In this document: positions 1 through 6,433 of the stretch, one piece after another | Numbering within the stretch: position 1 is the first letter of the stretch | Layout: every line of letters starts with the position of its first letter | NCBI GenBank assembly: GCA_021807465.1 | Contig: JAKBCX010000097.1 | Location: forward strand, 1-6,433 | Source: Pseudomonadota bacterium | Lineage (GTDB): Bacteria; Pseudomonadota; Alphaproteobacteria; Acetobacterales; Acetobacteraceae | Reading direction: 5' to 3' | DNA: 6,433 bases | Made by a program: the position numbers and the translations under genes | Notes under the pieces: generated by a model | The model's database searches: none | What the model saw: the letters and a program-made list of their open reading frames with translations, nothing else | Told to the model about the DNA's origin: nothing

Positions 1-609
1 ACATCCAACACGCTCCCCGATGATCTTTACAAGGGCAAGCCGGGGCGTGATGCGTTTCTGCCCTTTATTTCGCTCATCAAGCAGCATCTGGACGTGCTGG
101 TGCTGGAGTCGGCGCAGGATTACCGGCGTAACCGCGTGCATGGGCTGAATGCCTGGTATGTGCCAGCCAATGGCGTGGCGGATGATGCCATGGACCATGT
201 GTTTGTCCAGCTTACCGAGGGCGAGGTGCCCAGGCAGGATGTGCTGCTTATCCAGGGCCGCAAACTCGCCGTGCCGCTCGCCGCGGCCGGTACAGCGCGG
301 TTCGATTTTCATGCGCTGTGTGGCGTGCCGCTGGGGGCGGGGGATTATCTGGCGCTCGCCACCCATTACCACACGCTGCTGATTGACGGGATCCCCCGTC
401 TTTCCCCGGATAATTTCGACGAGGCGCGGCGTTTCATCACGCTGATAGATGCGCTTTATGAGCACAGGGTGAAGCTTTATGCCTCGTCGGCCGCATACCC
501 GGATGATTTGTACCGCGCCGGCGAGGGGGCCAGGATTTTCGAGCGCACGGCCTCGCGGCTTGAGGAGATGCAGAGCGAGACCTACCTTGCTTTGCCGCAT
601 TTGACCTGA
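1..609 (+). CDS. zapE: Cell division protein ZapE / AFG1-like ATPase, C-terminal part (5' end outside window)
   Basis: The frame is open from base 1 to a TGA stop at 607-609, giving 202 residues of a longer protein (family members are usually about 350-400 residues). The visible part starts with TSNTLPDDLY, the 'TSN-x-x-P-x-x-LY' block that follows Walker B in the AFG1/ZapE family. Arg16, just before FLPFI, aligns with the conserved Arg that is a probable arginine finger. Further family signatures are RRFITLID (residues about 143-150) and ERTASRLEEM (about 181-190), close to the C-terminus. The Walker A and B motifs lie upstream of the window and cannot be checked. In E. coli ZapE is a cytoplasmic ATPase associated with FtsZ and constriction; the mitochondrial homologue AFG1/LACE1 works in protein quality control, so the exact role here is inferred. 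In many alphaproteobacteria this gene sits just upstream of the mdh-suc cluster, which fits the context. No signal peptide or membrane segment is visible in this part. Confidence 0.9.
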   Translation, partial: TSNTLPDDLYKGKPGRDAFLPFISLIKQHLDVLVLESAQDYRRNRVHGLNAWYVPANGVADDAMDHVFVQLTEGEVPRQDVLLIQGRKLAVPLAAAGTARFDFHALCGVPLGAGDYLALATHYHTLLIDGIPRLSPDNFDEARRFITLIDALYEHRVKLYASSAAYPDDLYRAGEGARIFERTASRLEEMQSETYLALPHLT

Positions 610-752
610 AATGAACCTGCGGAAAACCTGCAATTTTACAGTTACCGGCATTGCGTATTGCAATGCAACAAAGCGGTTGCCCGGCCCAGCGAATGGGAGT
701 AGCACCCCCGGCAACGCCCCCTTTAACCCAAGAAACAGGTAGGCTGACGTTA
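610..752 (+). promoter_or_regulatory. zapE-sucC intergenic region, probable suc promoter/leader
   Basis: This 143-bp gap is the only non-coding stretch upstream of sucC in the window, so a promoter for the suc genes is likely here. I see no GC hairpin followed by a T run that would end zapE transcription, so read-through from zapE is also possible. A weak -35-like TTTACA lies at 635-640, but the best -10-like match, TATTGC at 656-661, is poor and spaced only 15 bp away; I do not claim a defined promoter. A loose inverted pair, GTTGCC (676-681) and GGCAAC (710-715), could fold in the leader. The AGGTAGG stretch at 738-744 is the only SD-like sequence near the sucC start. Confidence 0.4.
648..668. 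promoter_or_regulatory. Overlapping palindromes upstream of sucC, possible operator
   Basis: GCATTGC (648-654) and GCAATGC (660-666) form a perfect 7-bp inverted repeat around a 5-base spacer. The right half overlaps a second perfect palindrome, TTGCA-A-TGCAA (658-668). The site sits about 85-105 bp before the sucC start, next to the only weak promoter-like elements in the gap. This position and symmetry suit a dimeric regulator binding site. No regulator can be named from the sequence, and a chance occurrence is possible. Confidence 0.3.
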
Positions 753-1949
753 ATGAACATACATGAATATCAGGGTAAGGAACTGCTCAAGGCTTATGGC
801 GTGACAGTTCTTGATGGCTATGTGGCCTGGACCCCGGAAGAGGCGGTGGATGCGGCCAAGAAGCTTCCTGGTCCCATTTATGTCGTGAAGTCGCAAATTC
901 ATGCGGGCGGCCGCGGCGCGGGTAAGTTTAAGGACGACCCGAATGGCAAGGGCGGCGTGCGCCTGGCCAAGAGCCTGGACGAAGTGCGCGAGGCTGCGGC
1001 GGCCATGATTGGCCACACGCTGATTACCAAGCAGACCGGCCCGGCCGGGCGCGTTGTGCGCCGCGTATATGTGGAGGCGGGCTGCGACATTAAGCGCGAG
1101 CTGTATCTCTCGCTGCTCATCGACCGCTCCGTGTCCGAGATTGTGATTGTTGCCTCCACCGAGGGCGGCATGGAGATTGAGGAAGTTGCCGAGACGCACC
1201 CGGAGAAAATCCTCCGTGCGCCGATTGACCCGGCCTCCGGCATTTCCGGCTTCCATGCCCGTAAGCTGGCCTTTGGGCTGGGGCTGGAGGGCAAGCAGGT
1301 TGCCACCTTCACCAAATTTGTCACTGCCATGTATAACGCGTTCGTCGCGCTCGACATCGCGGTGATCGAGATCAACCCGCTGGTCGTCACCGGGTCTGGC
1401 GAGATCATCGCGCTCGACGCCAAGGTGAGCTTCGACGATAACGCGCTGTACCGCCACGACAAGATCGAGGAGCTGCGCGACGAGGGCGAGGAGGATCCGA
1501 AGGAGCTGGAGGCCAATAAGCACTCTCTCTCTTACGTGGCGCTGGACGGCAATATCGGCTGCATGGTGAACGGCGCGGGCCTGGCCATGGCGACCATGGA
1601 CATCATCAAGCTCTACGGCGCCGAGCCGGCCAACTTCCTGGATGTGGGCGGCGGCGCGACCAAGGAGCGCGTGACGGCGGCCTTCAAGATCATTCTCTCG
1701 GACAAGAATGTGGAAGGCATCCTGGTCAACATCTTCGGCGGCATCATGCGTTGCGACGTGATTGCCGAGGGCGTGATTGCCGCGGCGCGCGAGGTTTCGC
1801 TTTCTGTGCCGCTGGTGGTGCGCCTTGAGGGCACGAACGTGCAGCTTGGCAAGGACATTATGGCCAAGTCCGGCTTGCCCATTATCTCCGCCGACAACCT
1901 GGCCGACGCGGCCGAGAAAATTGTTAAAGCCGTGAAGGAAGCTGCGTAA
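753..1949 (+). CDS. sucC: Succinyl-CoA synthetase (ADP-forming), beta subunit
   Basis: This is the ATP-grasp beta subunit of succinate-CoA ligase. With SucD it converts succinyl-CoA, ADP (or GDP) and phosphate to succinate, CoA and nucleoside triphosphate in the cytoplasmic TCA cycle. The 398-residue product opens with the hallmark [12 protein letters not shown]. The nucleotide-binding Lys46 and the loop AGGRGAGK (51-58) are present. Metal ligands are expected at Asn208 (in EINPL) and Asp222 (in LDAK). An acidic insert (about 242-251) precedes the C-terminal ligase domain, which carries [10 protein letters not shown] (296-305) and [10 protein letters not shown] (326-335). An in-frame TTG at 651 would add 34 residues, but that extension has no family character and no SD, so ATG 753 is chosen. 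SD-like AGGTAGG (738-744) is only moderately placed. The stop overlaps the sucD start by one base. Nucleotide preference (ATP or GTP) cannot be decided by eye. The gene looks intact and functional. Confidence 0.97.
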   Translation: MNIHEYQGKELLKAYGVTVLDGYVAWTPEEAVDAAKKLPGPIYVVKSQIHAGGRGAGKFKDDPNGKGGVRLAKSLDEVREAAAAMIGHTLITKQTGPAGRVVRRVYVEAGCDIKRELYLSLLIDRSVSEIVIVASTEGGMEIEEVAETHPEKILRAPIDPASGISGFHARKLAFGLGLEGKQVATFTKFVTAMYNAFVALDIAVIEINPLVVTGSGEIIALDAKVSFDDNALYRHDKIEELRDEGEEDPKELEANKHSLSYVALDGNIGCMVNGAGLAMATMDIIKLYGAEPANFLDVGGGATKERVTAAFKIILSDKNVEGILVNIFGGIMRCDVIAEGVIAAAREVSLSVPLVVRLEGTNVQLGKDIMAKSGLPIISADNLADAAEKIVKAVKEAA

Positions 1950-2824
1950 TGGCCATTCTCGTCAACAAGAACACCAAGGTCATCACCCAGGGCTTCACCG
2001 GCGCCCAGGGCACGTTCCATTCCGAGCAGGCGCTGGCCTACGGCACCCAGGTTGTGGGCGGCGTGACCCCCGGCAAGGGCGGCACCAAGCATCTCGACCT
2101 GCCCGTGTTCAACACGGTGGGCGAGGCTGTGGCCAAGACCGGCGCCAATGCCTCGGCCATTTACGTGCCGCCCCCGTTCGCGGCAGATTCCATTCTGGAG
2201 GCCATCGATGCCGGGCTGGAGCTGATTGTGTGCATCACCGAGGGGATTCCGGTGCTGGACATGGTGAAGGTGAAGCGCGCCCTTTCGGGCACCAAATCGC
2301 GCCTTATCGGGCCGAACTGCCCTGGCGTTATCACCCCGGATGAGTGCAAGATTGGCATCATGCCAGGCCATATCCACAAGCGCGGCTCCATCGGGATCGT
2401 GTCCCGCTCTGGCACGCTCACCTACGAGGCCGTGGCCCAGACCACGGCGGCGGGGCTTGGCCAGTCCTCCTGCGTGGGCATTGGCGGCGACCCGGTGAAG
2501 GGCACGGATTTCATCGAGGTGCTGGATATGTTCCTGCATGATGACGAGACTCGGGCCATCATCATGATCGGCGAAATCGGCGGGCCGTCCGAGATCGATG
2601 CCGCCGAATTCCTGGCCAGGCACAAGATCAAGAAGCCGGTTGTGGGCTTTATTGCTGGTGTTACGGCGCCGCCGGGCCGCCGTATGGGCCATGCCGGCGC
2701 GGTTATTTCCGGCGGTAAGGATACGGCTGCGGCCAAGATCGCGGCCATGAAGGAAGCGGGCATCCATGTGTCGGACAGCCCCGCCGCGCTGGGCAGCACC
2801 ATGGTTAAGGCGCTGCAAGGCTAA
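1949..2824 (+). CDS. sucD: Succinyl-CoA synthetase (ADP-forming), alpha subunit
   Basis: This is the alpha subunit of succinate-CoA ligase; it binds CoA and carries the phosphohistidine that shuttles phosphate to the nucleotide on SucC. The 291-residue product has the usual family length. The N-terminal Rossmann-type CoA-binding domain shows GFTG (15-18), GTFHSEQA (21-28) and GGVTPGKGG (37-45). The second domain has [10 protein letters not shown] (152-161), GIGGDP (177-182) and GEIGG with Glu209, the glutamate expected to contact the active histidine. The catalytic histidine is His248 in GRRMGHAGA, matching His246 of the E. coli enzyme. The start ATG shares its A with the last base of the sucC TAA (TAATG), and GAAGGAA at 1934-1940, inside the sucC end, is a good SD. 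Translation is therefore probably coupled, which suits a 1:1 subunit ratio. No missing residues were noticed. Confidence 0.98.
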   Translation: MAILVNKNTKVITQGFTGAQGTFHSEQALAYGTQVVGGVTPGKGGTKHLDLPVFNTVGEAVAKTGANASAIYVPPPFAADSILEAIDAGLELIVCITEGIPVLDMVKVKRALSGTKSRLIGPNCPGVITPDECKIGIMPGHIHKRGSIGIVSRSGTLTYEAVAQTTAAGLGQSSCVGIGGDPVKGTDFIEVLDMFLHDDETRAIIMIGEIGGPSEIDAAEFLARHKIKKPVVGFIAGVTAPPGRRMGHAGAVISGGKDTAAAKIAAMKEAGIHVSDSPAALGSTMVKALQG

Positions 2825-2916
2825 TTAAACAAATTGAAAGGGGCGGGGGTGTTAAACGGCTACACATGCATGTTGAACAACCCTGCCCTGGCAAGTTGGG
2901 TAACGGCTAGTTCCGC

Positions 2917-2939
2917 CGTGTGGCTTATATGGCCACGCG
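2917..2939 (+). other. Inverted repeat / RNA hairpin between sucD and sucA
   Basis: CGTGTGGC (2917-2924) pairs with GCCACGCG (2932-2939) as an 8-bp stem with one G-T wobble and a 7-base AT-rich loop. Flanking CCGCC and GGCGG segments could add an outer, interrupted stem. There is no downstream T run, so this is not a standard rho-independent terminator. It could stabilise the sucCD message end or be a processing site. Confidence 0.4.
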
Positions 2940-3036
2940 CGGGGCGGCATTCCGTTGCGCGTGCGGGTTGCGTTTGTACGCTGCGTATGTGACGTGTCCT
3001 CCTGTCCGCCGCCTGTGATGGGCGGATTGCGATGCG

Positions 3037-3059
3037 GCTTGAAGGAAAGCTTGAAGGAA
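3037..3059 (+). promoter_or_regulatory. Duplicated Shine-Dalgarno element before sucA
   Basis: The 11-base unit GCTTGAAGGAA occurs twice in tandem, at 3037-3047 and 3049-3059, with one base between copies. Each copy contains an AAGGAA SD core. The second core ends 11 bases before ATG 3071, slightly long; a further AGG at 3061-3063 is closer. The duplicated SD-like sequence supports ATG 3071 rather than ATG 3032, since both copies lie downstream of 3032. Confidence 0.5.
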
Positions 3060-3070
3060 CAGGTATCGGT

Positions 3071-5932
3071 ATGGCTGGTGTAGATATTCTTGCAACCGCC
3101 ATGAACGGCGCCAACGCCCAGTTCATTGCGCAGCTTTATGCCAAATGGGTCGAGGCGCCCGACACGGTTGACCCCGATTTCGCGGCCCTGTTCGCGGCGC
3201 TGGATGACGAGGAGCGGGCGGTTCTTACCGATGCCTGCGGTGCGTCTTGGGCGCCGCGCCCCTCGGTGTTCGACACTGTGCCCGCCGAGGCTTCGCCCGC
3301 GCAGGCCGCCAAGCCCAGCATGTCCACCGCCGAAATGCGTGCCGCGACGCTGGATTCCATCCGCGCGCTCATGCTCATCCGCGCCTATCGTGTGCGCGGG
3401 CATCTGGAGGCTCAGCTCGACCCGCTGGGCCTGAAGCGCTCTGGCCACCACGAGGAGCTGGACCCCGCCACTTACGGCTTTGTCGAGGCCGCCGATTTTG
3501 AGCGCCCGATTTTCCTGGACCGCGTGCTGGGGTTTGAGACCACGACGATGCGCCAGATTATGGCGGAGCTGCATAAGAGCTATTGCGGCGCCATCGGCGT
3601 GGAGTTCATGCATATCCAGGACCCGCACCAGAAGGCCTGGATCCAGAAGCGGGTCGAGGGCGCGCCCTGGCTCACCGAGTTTGACAATAAGAGCAAGGCG
3701 AAGATTCTGCGGCAGTTGACCGAGGCGGATAGCTTCGAAAATTTCTGCCAGAAGCGCTTTGTCGGCACCAAGCGCTTCGGGCTTGAAGGCGGCGAGAGCA
3801 CCATTCCGGCGCTGCATGCCATTATAGAGGCCGCGGCCAATGGCGGGGTGCGTGAGATTGCCATCGGCATGCCGCATCGCGGGCGCCTGAACACGCTGGT
3901 GAATATCGTTAAGAAGCCGCTTGTGGCGTTGTTCTCCGAATTTGGCGGCGCCTCCGCCAAACCCGAGGATGTGCAGGGTTCCGGTGACGTGAAGTACCAT
4001 TTGGGTACGTCCACCGACCTCATCATCAATGGCAATAAGGTGCATCTCTCGCTGCAGCCCAACCCCTCGCATCTTGAGGCGGTGGACCCTGTGGTGGTGG
4101 GCAAGATCCGCGCCCGGCTGGACATGACGGGCGATAAGACCCGCCGCTCCGCCATGGCCATTATGATGCATGGCGATGCCGCCTTCGCCGGCCAGGGGCT
4201 GGTGTATGAAACCTTGGCGATGAGCCAGCTCATTGGTTACCGCACTGGCGGCTCCATCCATGTTGTCGTGAATAACCAGATCGGCTTCACCACTGTTCCG
4301 GCCCATGCCTTCTCGGGCATGTATTGCACCGATGTGGCGAAGGCCGTGCAGGCGCCGATTTTGCACGTGAATGGCGACAATCCGGAAGCCGTGGTGTTCG
4401 CCGCCCGCCTGGCGGCCGAATTCCGCAACGAATTCGCCACCGATGTGGTGATTGACCTGGTGTGCTACCGCCGCCATGGCCATAACGAGAATGACGAGCC
4501 GGCGTTTACGCAACCAATTATGTACAAGGCCATACGCGGGTTGAAGACCACTCGCAATTTGTATGCGGAACGGCTGGAGAAGGAAGGTTCTGTTCCGGCG
4601 GCCGAGGCCAAGGCGATGCTGGATGAATATAACCAGACGCTGGAAGCCGCTTATGAAGGGGCGAAGGACTACAAGGTTAACAAGGCGGATTGGCTGGAAG
4701 GCCATTGGGCGGGCTTCAGCCAGGGCGGCAGCGAGGCTGATTTCCGCGATGAGGAAACCTTTGCCCCGATGGCGCAATTGCGCGAGGTGGGGGCGGCTAT
4801 TTCCACCCCGCCGCAGAATTTTGACCTTAATTCTAAAATCGCCCGTCAGCTTGATGCCAAGAAGCAGATGATTGAGACGGGCGAGGGGATTGACTGGGCC
4901 ACGGCCGAGGCGCTGGCCTTCGGCACGCTGCTACTCGATGGCAGCCGCGTGCGCCTCTCGGGTGAGGATTGCCAGCGCGGCACATTCTCGCAGCGCCATG
5001 CCGTGCTCATCGACCAGACCAACCAGCACGAATACACCCCGCTCAATAATATCCGTTCCGGCCAGGCGCCGATCGAGATTTTCAACTCCCTGCTCTCGGA
5101 AGCCGGGGTGCTGGGGTTTGAATATGGCTACGCCCTGGCTGACCCCAACGTGCTGGTGCTGTGGGAAGGCCAGTTCGGCGATTTCGCCAATGGTGCGCAG
5201 GTTATCATCGACCAATTCATTGCCTCGGGCGAAACCAAATGGCTGCGCATGTGCGGCTTGGTGATGCTGTTGCCGCATGGCCATGAGGGCCAGGGGCCGG
5301 AGCATAGCTCCGCACGGCTTGAGCGCTATTTGCAGCTTTGCGCCGAGCACAACATGAATGTGTGCAACATCTCGACGCCGGCGAATTATTTCCATGCGCT
5401 GCGCCGCCAGTTGAAGCGCAATTTCCGCAAGCCGCTGATTTTGATGACGCCGAAATCCTTGCTGCGCCATAAGCTCTGCGTTTCGGATTTGAGCGAGATG
5501 GCCGAAGGCTCCAGCTACAAGTTTGTGTATCCTGAGGTGGACGAGCTGGTGCCGCCCGGCCATGTGCGCCGCGTCGTGCTCTGCTCGGGCAAGGTTTATT
5601 ACGATTTGCTGGCCGAGCGCCGTGAGCGTGGCATCAACGATGTTGCCATTATCCGCCTGGAGCAATTCTACCCGTTCCCGGTGCGGGCGCTGAAGGCGGT
5701 TCTGGAGCCTTATGTGGGCGCCGAAGTGGTGTGGTGCCAGGAAGAGCCGGAGAATATGGGAGCTTGGCATTTCCTCGACCGCAGGCTGGAGCATGTGCTC
5801 GGGCTGATTGGCAACGTTGCCAAGCGGCCCGTTTATGTTGGCCGTGCCGCCGCTGCTTCGCCCGCCACGGGCTTGGCAAAGGTGCATGCGGCCGAGCAGG
5901 CCGCCTTGGTTGACAAGGCGCTGAGCGTTTAA
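3071..5932 (+). CDS. sucA: 2-oxoglutarate dehydrogenase E1 component (thiamine diphosphate-dependent)
   Basis: E1o decarboxylates 2-oxoglutarate with thiamine diphosphate and Mg2+, then succinylates the lipoyl group of SucB (E2). From ATG 3071 the product is 953 residues, within the usual bacterial range (E. coli 933). The N-terminal segment FIAQLYAKWVEAPDTVD (about 18-34) is the typical E2-binding peptide of OGDH. Next come HLEAQLDPLGL (111-121), HRGRLN (269-274) and KYHLG with His310; the histidines match substrate-contacting His260 and His298 of E. coli. The cofactor site shows GDAAFAGQG (368-376) and NNQIGFTT (401-408), followed by CYRRHGHNE (465-473). The C-terminal transketolase-like half has HGHEGQGPEHSS (736-747), and the OGDH C-terminal domain has EEPENMGAW (about 891-899). 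ATG 3032 would add 13 residues (partly encoded by the tandem SD repeat) and ATG 3101 would remove 10; ATG 3071 is preferred for its SD. The gene looks intact. The 641-codon open frame antisense to it (2852-4777) is treated as a shadow. Confidence 0.97.
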   Translation: MAGVDILATAMNGANAQFIAQLYAKWVEAPDTVDPDFAALFAALDDEERAVLTDACGASWAPRPSVFDTVPAEASPAQAAKPSMSTAEMRAATLDSIRALMLIRAYRVRGHLEAQLDPLGLKRSGHHEELDPATYGFVEAADFERPIFLDRVLGFETTTMRQIMAELHKSYCGAIGVEFMHIQDPHQKAWIQKRVEGAPWLTEFDNKSKAKILRQLTEADSFENFCQKRFVGTKRFGLEGGESTIPALHAIIEAAANGGVREIAIGMPHRGRLNTLVNIVKKPLVALFSEFGGASAKPEDVQGSGDVKYHLGTSTDLIINGNKVHLSLQPNPSHLEAVDPVVVGKIRARLDMTGDKTRRSAMAIMMHGDAAFAGQGLVYETLAMSQLIGYRTGGSIHVVVNNQIGFTTVPAHAFSGMYCTDVAKAVQAPILHVNGDNPEAVVFAARLAAEFRNEFATDVVIDLVCYRRHGHNENDEPAFTQPIMYKAIRGLKTTRNLYAERLEKEGSVPAAEAKAMLDEYNQTLEAAYEGAKDYKVNKADWLEGHWAGFSQGGSEADFRDEETFAPMAQLREVGAAISTPPQNFDLNSKIARQLDAKKQMIETGEGIDWATAEALAFGTLLLDGSRVRLSGEDCQRGTFSQRHAVLIDQTNQHEYTPLNNIRSGQAPIEIFNSLLSEAGVLGFEYGYALADPNVLVLWEGQFGDFANGAQVIIDQFIASGETKWLRMCGLVMLLPHGHEGQGPEHSSARLERYLQLCAEHNMNVCNISTPANYFHALRRQLKRNFRKPLILMTPKSLLRHKLCVSDLSEMAEGSSYKFVYPEVDELVPPGHVRRVVLCSGKVYYDLLAERRERGINDVAIIRLEQFYPFPVRALKAVLEPYVGAEVVWCQEEPENMGAWHFLDRRLEHVLGLIGNVAKRPVYVGRAAAASPATGLAKVHAAEQAALVDKALSV

Positions 5933-5937
5933 GTTTA

Positions 5938-5963
5938 CGGCGCGCGGGCTGTGCCGCGCGCCG
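5938..5963 (+). other. Perfect GC-rich hairpin between sucA and sucB
   Basis: CGGCGCGCGG (5938-5947) and CCGCGCGCCG (5954-5963) are exact reverse complements around the 6-base loop GCTGTG. It begins 5 bases after the sucA stop. The downstream bases (GGTATGTTAAAAAT) contain no T run, so termination of the rho-independent type is unlikely. Roles that fit are 3' protection of the sucA message, partial attenuation, or setting the E1:E2 ratio, since E2 is needed in different amounts from E1. The structure is certain as a repeat; its function is inferred. Confidence 0.6.
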
Positions 5964-6012
5964 GGTATGTTAAAAATAACCGCCAAAAGCAACGAGAAGC
6001 TTAGGAGACAAT

Positions 6013-6433
6013 ATGGCCACCGACATCAAAGTCCCCACTCTGGGCGAAAGCGTGACCTCCGCCACCATCGCCCGTTGGATTAAGAAGGTCGGCGAGGCTG
6101 TGCTCGCCGACGAGCCGCTGGTGGAGCTTGAGACCGACAAGGTGACGATGGAGGTGAACGCGCCGGAAGCGGGCGTGCTGACCGAGATTATCGCCCCGGA
6201 AGGTGCCGAGGTGGAGGTTGGCGGGATACTCGGGCGCGTTGACGCCGGCGCCACGGCCAGTGCTGCCCCGGCCGCCGAGCAGGCGCCCATTTCCGCCGCT
6301 ACCGGTGTGCAAGCCCCCAAGGCGGCGCCTGGCCCGGTTGCGCGCCCCGGTGCCCCGGCCCTGCCGGCTGCGGCCAAGCTGATGGAAGATAAGGGGATTT
6401 CTGGCGAGACTATTCCCGGCACCGCCAAGGACG
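6013..6433 (+). CDS. sucB: Dihydrolipoyllysine-residue succinyltransferase (E2 of 2-oxoglutarate dehydrogenase), N-terminal part
   Basis: E2o forms the core of the 2-oxoglutarate dehydrogenase complex, taking succinyl groups from SucA on a swinging lipoyl arm and passing them to CoA. The visible 140 residues begin [14 protein letters not shown], a typical E2o start. One lipoyl domain (about 1-77) carries ETDKVTMEV, with Lys43 as the expected lipoylated residue. A flexible Ala/Pro-rich linker (about 78-113) follows, then the start of the peripheral subunit (E3)-binding domain (about 114 onward: [16 protein letters not shown]...GTAKD). The window ends there, so the C-terminal catalytic domain (with its HxxxDG motif) is not seen. 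SD AGGAGA (6003-6008) lies 4 bases before the ATG and is the best SD in the window. Position after sucA and the sequence of the lipoyl domain favour the 2-oxoglutarate over the pyruvate complex. lpd (E3) is expected downstream. Confidence 0.96.
   Translation, partial: MATDIKVPTLGESVTSATIARWIKKVGEAVLADEPLVELETDKVTMEVNAPEAGVLTEIIAPEGAEVEVGGILGRVDAGATASAAPAAEQAPISAATGVQAPKAAPGPVARPGAPALPAAAKLMEDKGISGETIPGTAKD

Larger units (their letters stand above)
2825..3070 (+). promoter_or_regulatory. sucD-sucA intergenic region, structured, possible internal promoter or leader
   Basis: This 246-bp gap is long for the middle of an operon. It has no convincing small gene and no clear sigma70-type -35/-10 pair. 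It does hold several inverted repeats: a 10-bp palindrome ACATGCATGT (2864-2873), an imperfect hairpin around 2878-2898, an 8-bp stem at 2917-2939 with one G-T pair, and a 6-bp stem TCCGCC/GGCGGA (3005-3010/3021-3026) just before the sucA SD. None is followed by a T run, so none looks like an intrinsic terminator. The region may be a 5' leader, an RNA-processing site or an internal promoter; the sequence does not decide between these. Confidence 0.4.

Noticed and set aside
651..752. N-terminal extension of sucC from a TTG at 651
   Set aside because: The added 34 residues resemble nothing in SucC, the TTG has no SD, and the standard [11 protein letters not shown] start is at 753.
1613..2818. 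401-codon minus-strand open frame across the sucC end and sucD
   Set aside because: Composition is that of a shadow frame, it has no domain, and it covers conserved sucC and sucD coding sequence. The minus-strand frames at 750-1523 and 4931-5992 are rejected for the same reason.
2825..2840. CtrA-like TTAA-N7-TTAA site near the sucD stop
   Set aside because: Only the first TTAA (2825-2828 region) is present; the second half at the right spacing reads GAA-type sequence instead of TTAA.
2917..2950. Intrinsic terminator after sucD
   Set aside because: The stem is good but is followed by GC-rich sequence, not by a T run.
2852..4777. 641-codon open frame on the minus strand antisense to sucA
   Set aside because: It is rich in His, Arg, Gly and Ala with no recognisable domain and lies over a clearly conserved sucA. 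Long antisense frames are common in GC-rich genes with biased codon use.
6241..6380. Low-complexity Ala/Pro-rich stretch in sucB as a possible unusual insertion
   Set aside because: This is the normal flexible linker between the lipoyl and E3-binding domains of E2 proteins.
1..6433. Novel defence, mobile or biosynthetic system
   Set aside because: All coding sequence is accounted for by zapE and suc genes; there are no integrases, transposases, toxin-antitoxin pairs, spaced repeats or unknown genes in the window.

Overview
The window is a stretch of ordinary, GC-rich bacterial chromosome, read entirely on the + strand. It carries the end of a zapE-like gene followed by a 2-oxoglutarate dehydrogenase / succinyl-CoA synthetase cluster in the order sucC-sucD-sucA-sucB. 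The suc C-D-A-B order (E. coli has A-B-C-D), the zapE gene upstream and the protein sequences (for example the 398-residue SucC with an acidic insert after the metal-binding Asp) suggest an alphaproteobacterium. An acidophilic or acetic-acid-type member of Acetobacteraceae that still has SucCD is a plausible guess, but the sequence alone does not prove the family.

Layout: 1-609 is the C-terminal part of a ZapE/AFG1-like P-loop ATPase, cut by the window start. 610-752 is a 143-bp gap with overlapping small palindromes and no clear terminator, and is the likely promoter/leader region of the suc genes. 753-1949 is sucC and 1949-2824 is sucD; they share one base (TAATG), so they are almost certainly translationally coupled. 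2825-3070 is a 246-bp gap with several inverted repeats and a duplicated Shine-Dalgarno element just before sucA. 3071-5932 is sucA (E1). 5933-6012 is an 80-bp gap with a perfect GC-rich hairpin. 6013-6433 is the start of sucB (E2), cut by the window end in its E3-binding domain.

The products carry out two consecutive TCA-cycle steps. SucA decarboxylates 2-oxoglutarate with thiamine diphosphate and passes the succinyl group to the lipoyl arm of SucB, which makes succinyl-CoA. SucCD then converts succinyl-CoA to succinate with formation of a nucleoside triphosphate. The E3 (lpd) gene would be expected downstream, outside the window.

I found no mobile element, CRISPR array, tRNA, rRNA or unknown multi-gene system. 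All complete genes look intact. The points worth a second look are regulatory: the three non-coding gaps, the duplicated SD, and the absence of mdh between zapE and sucC.
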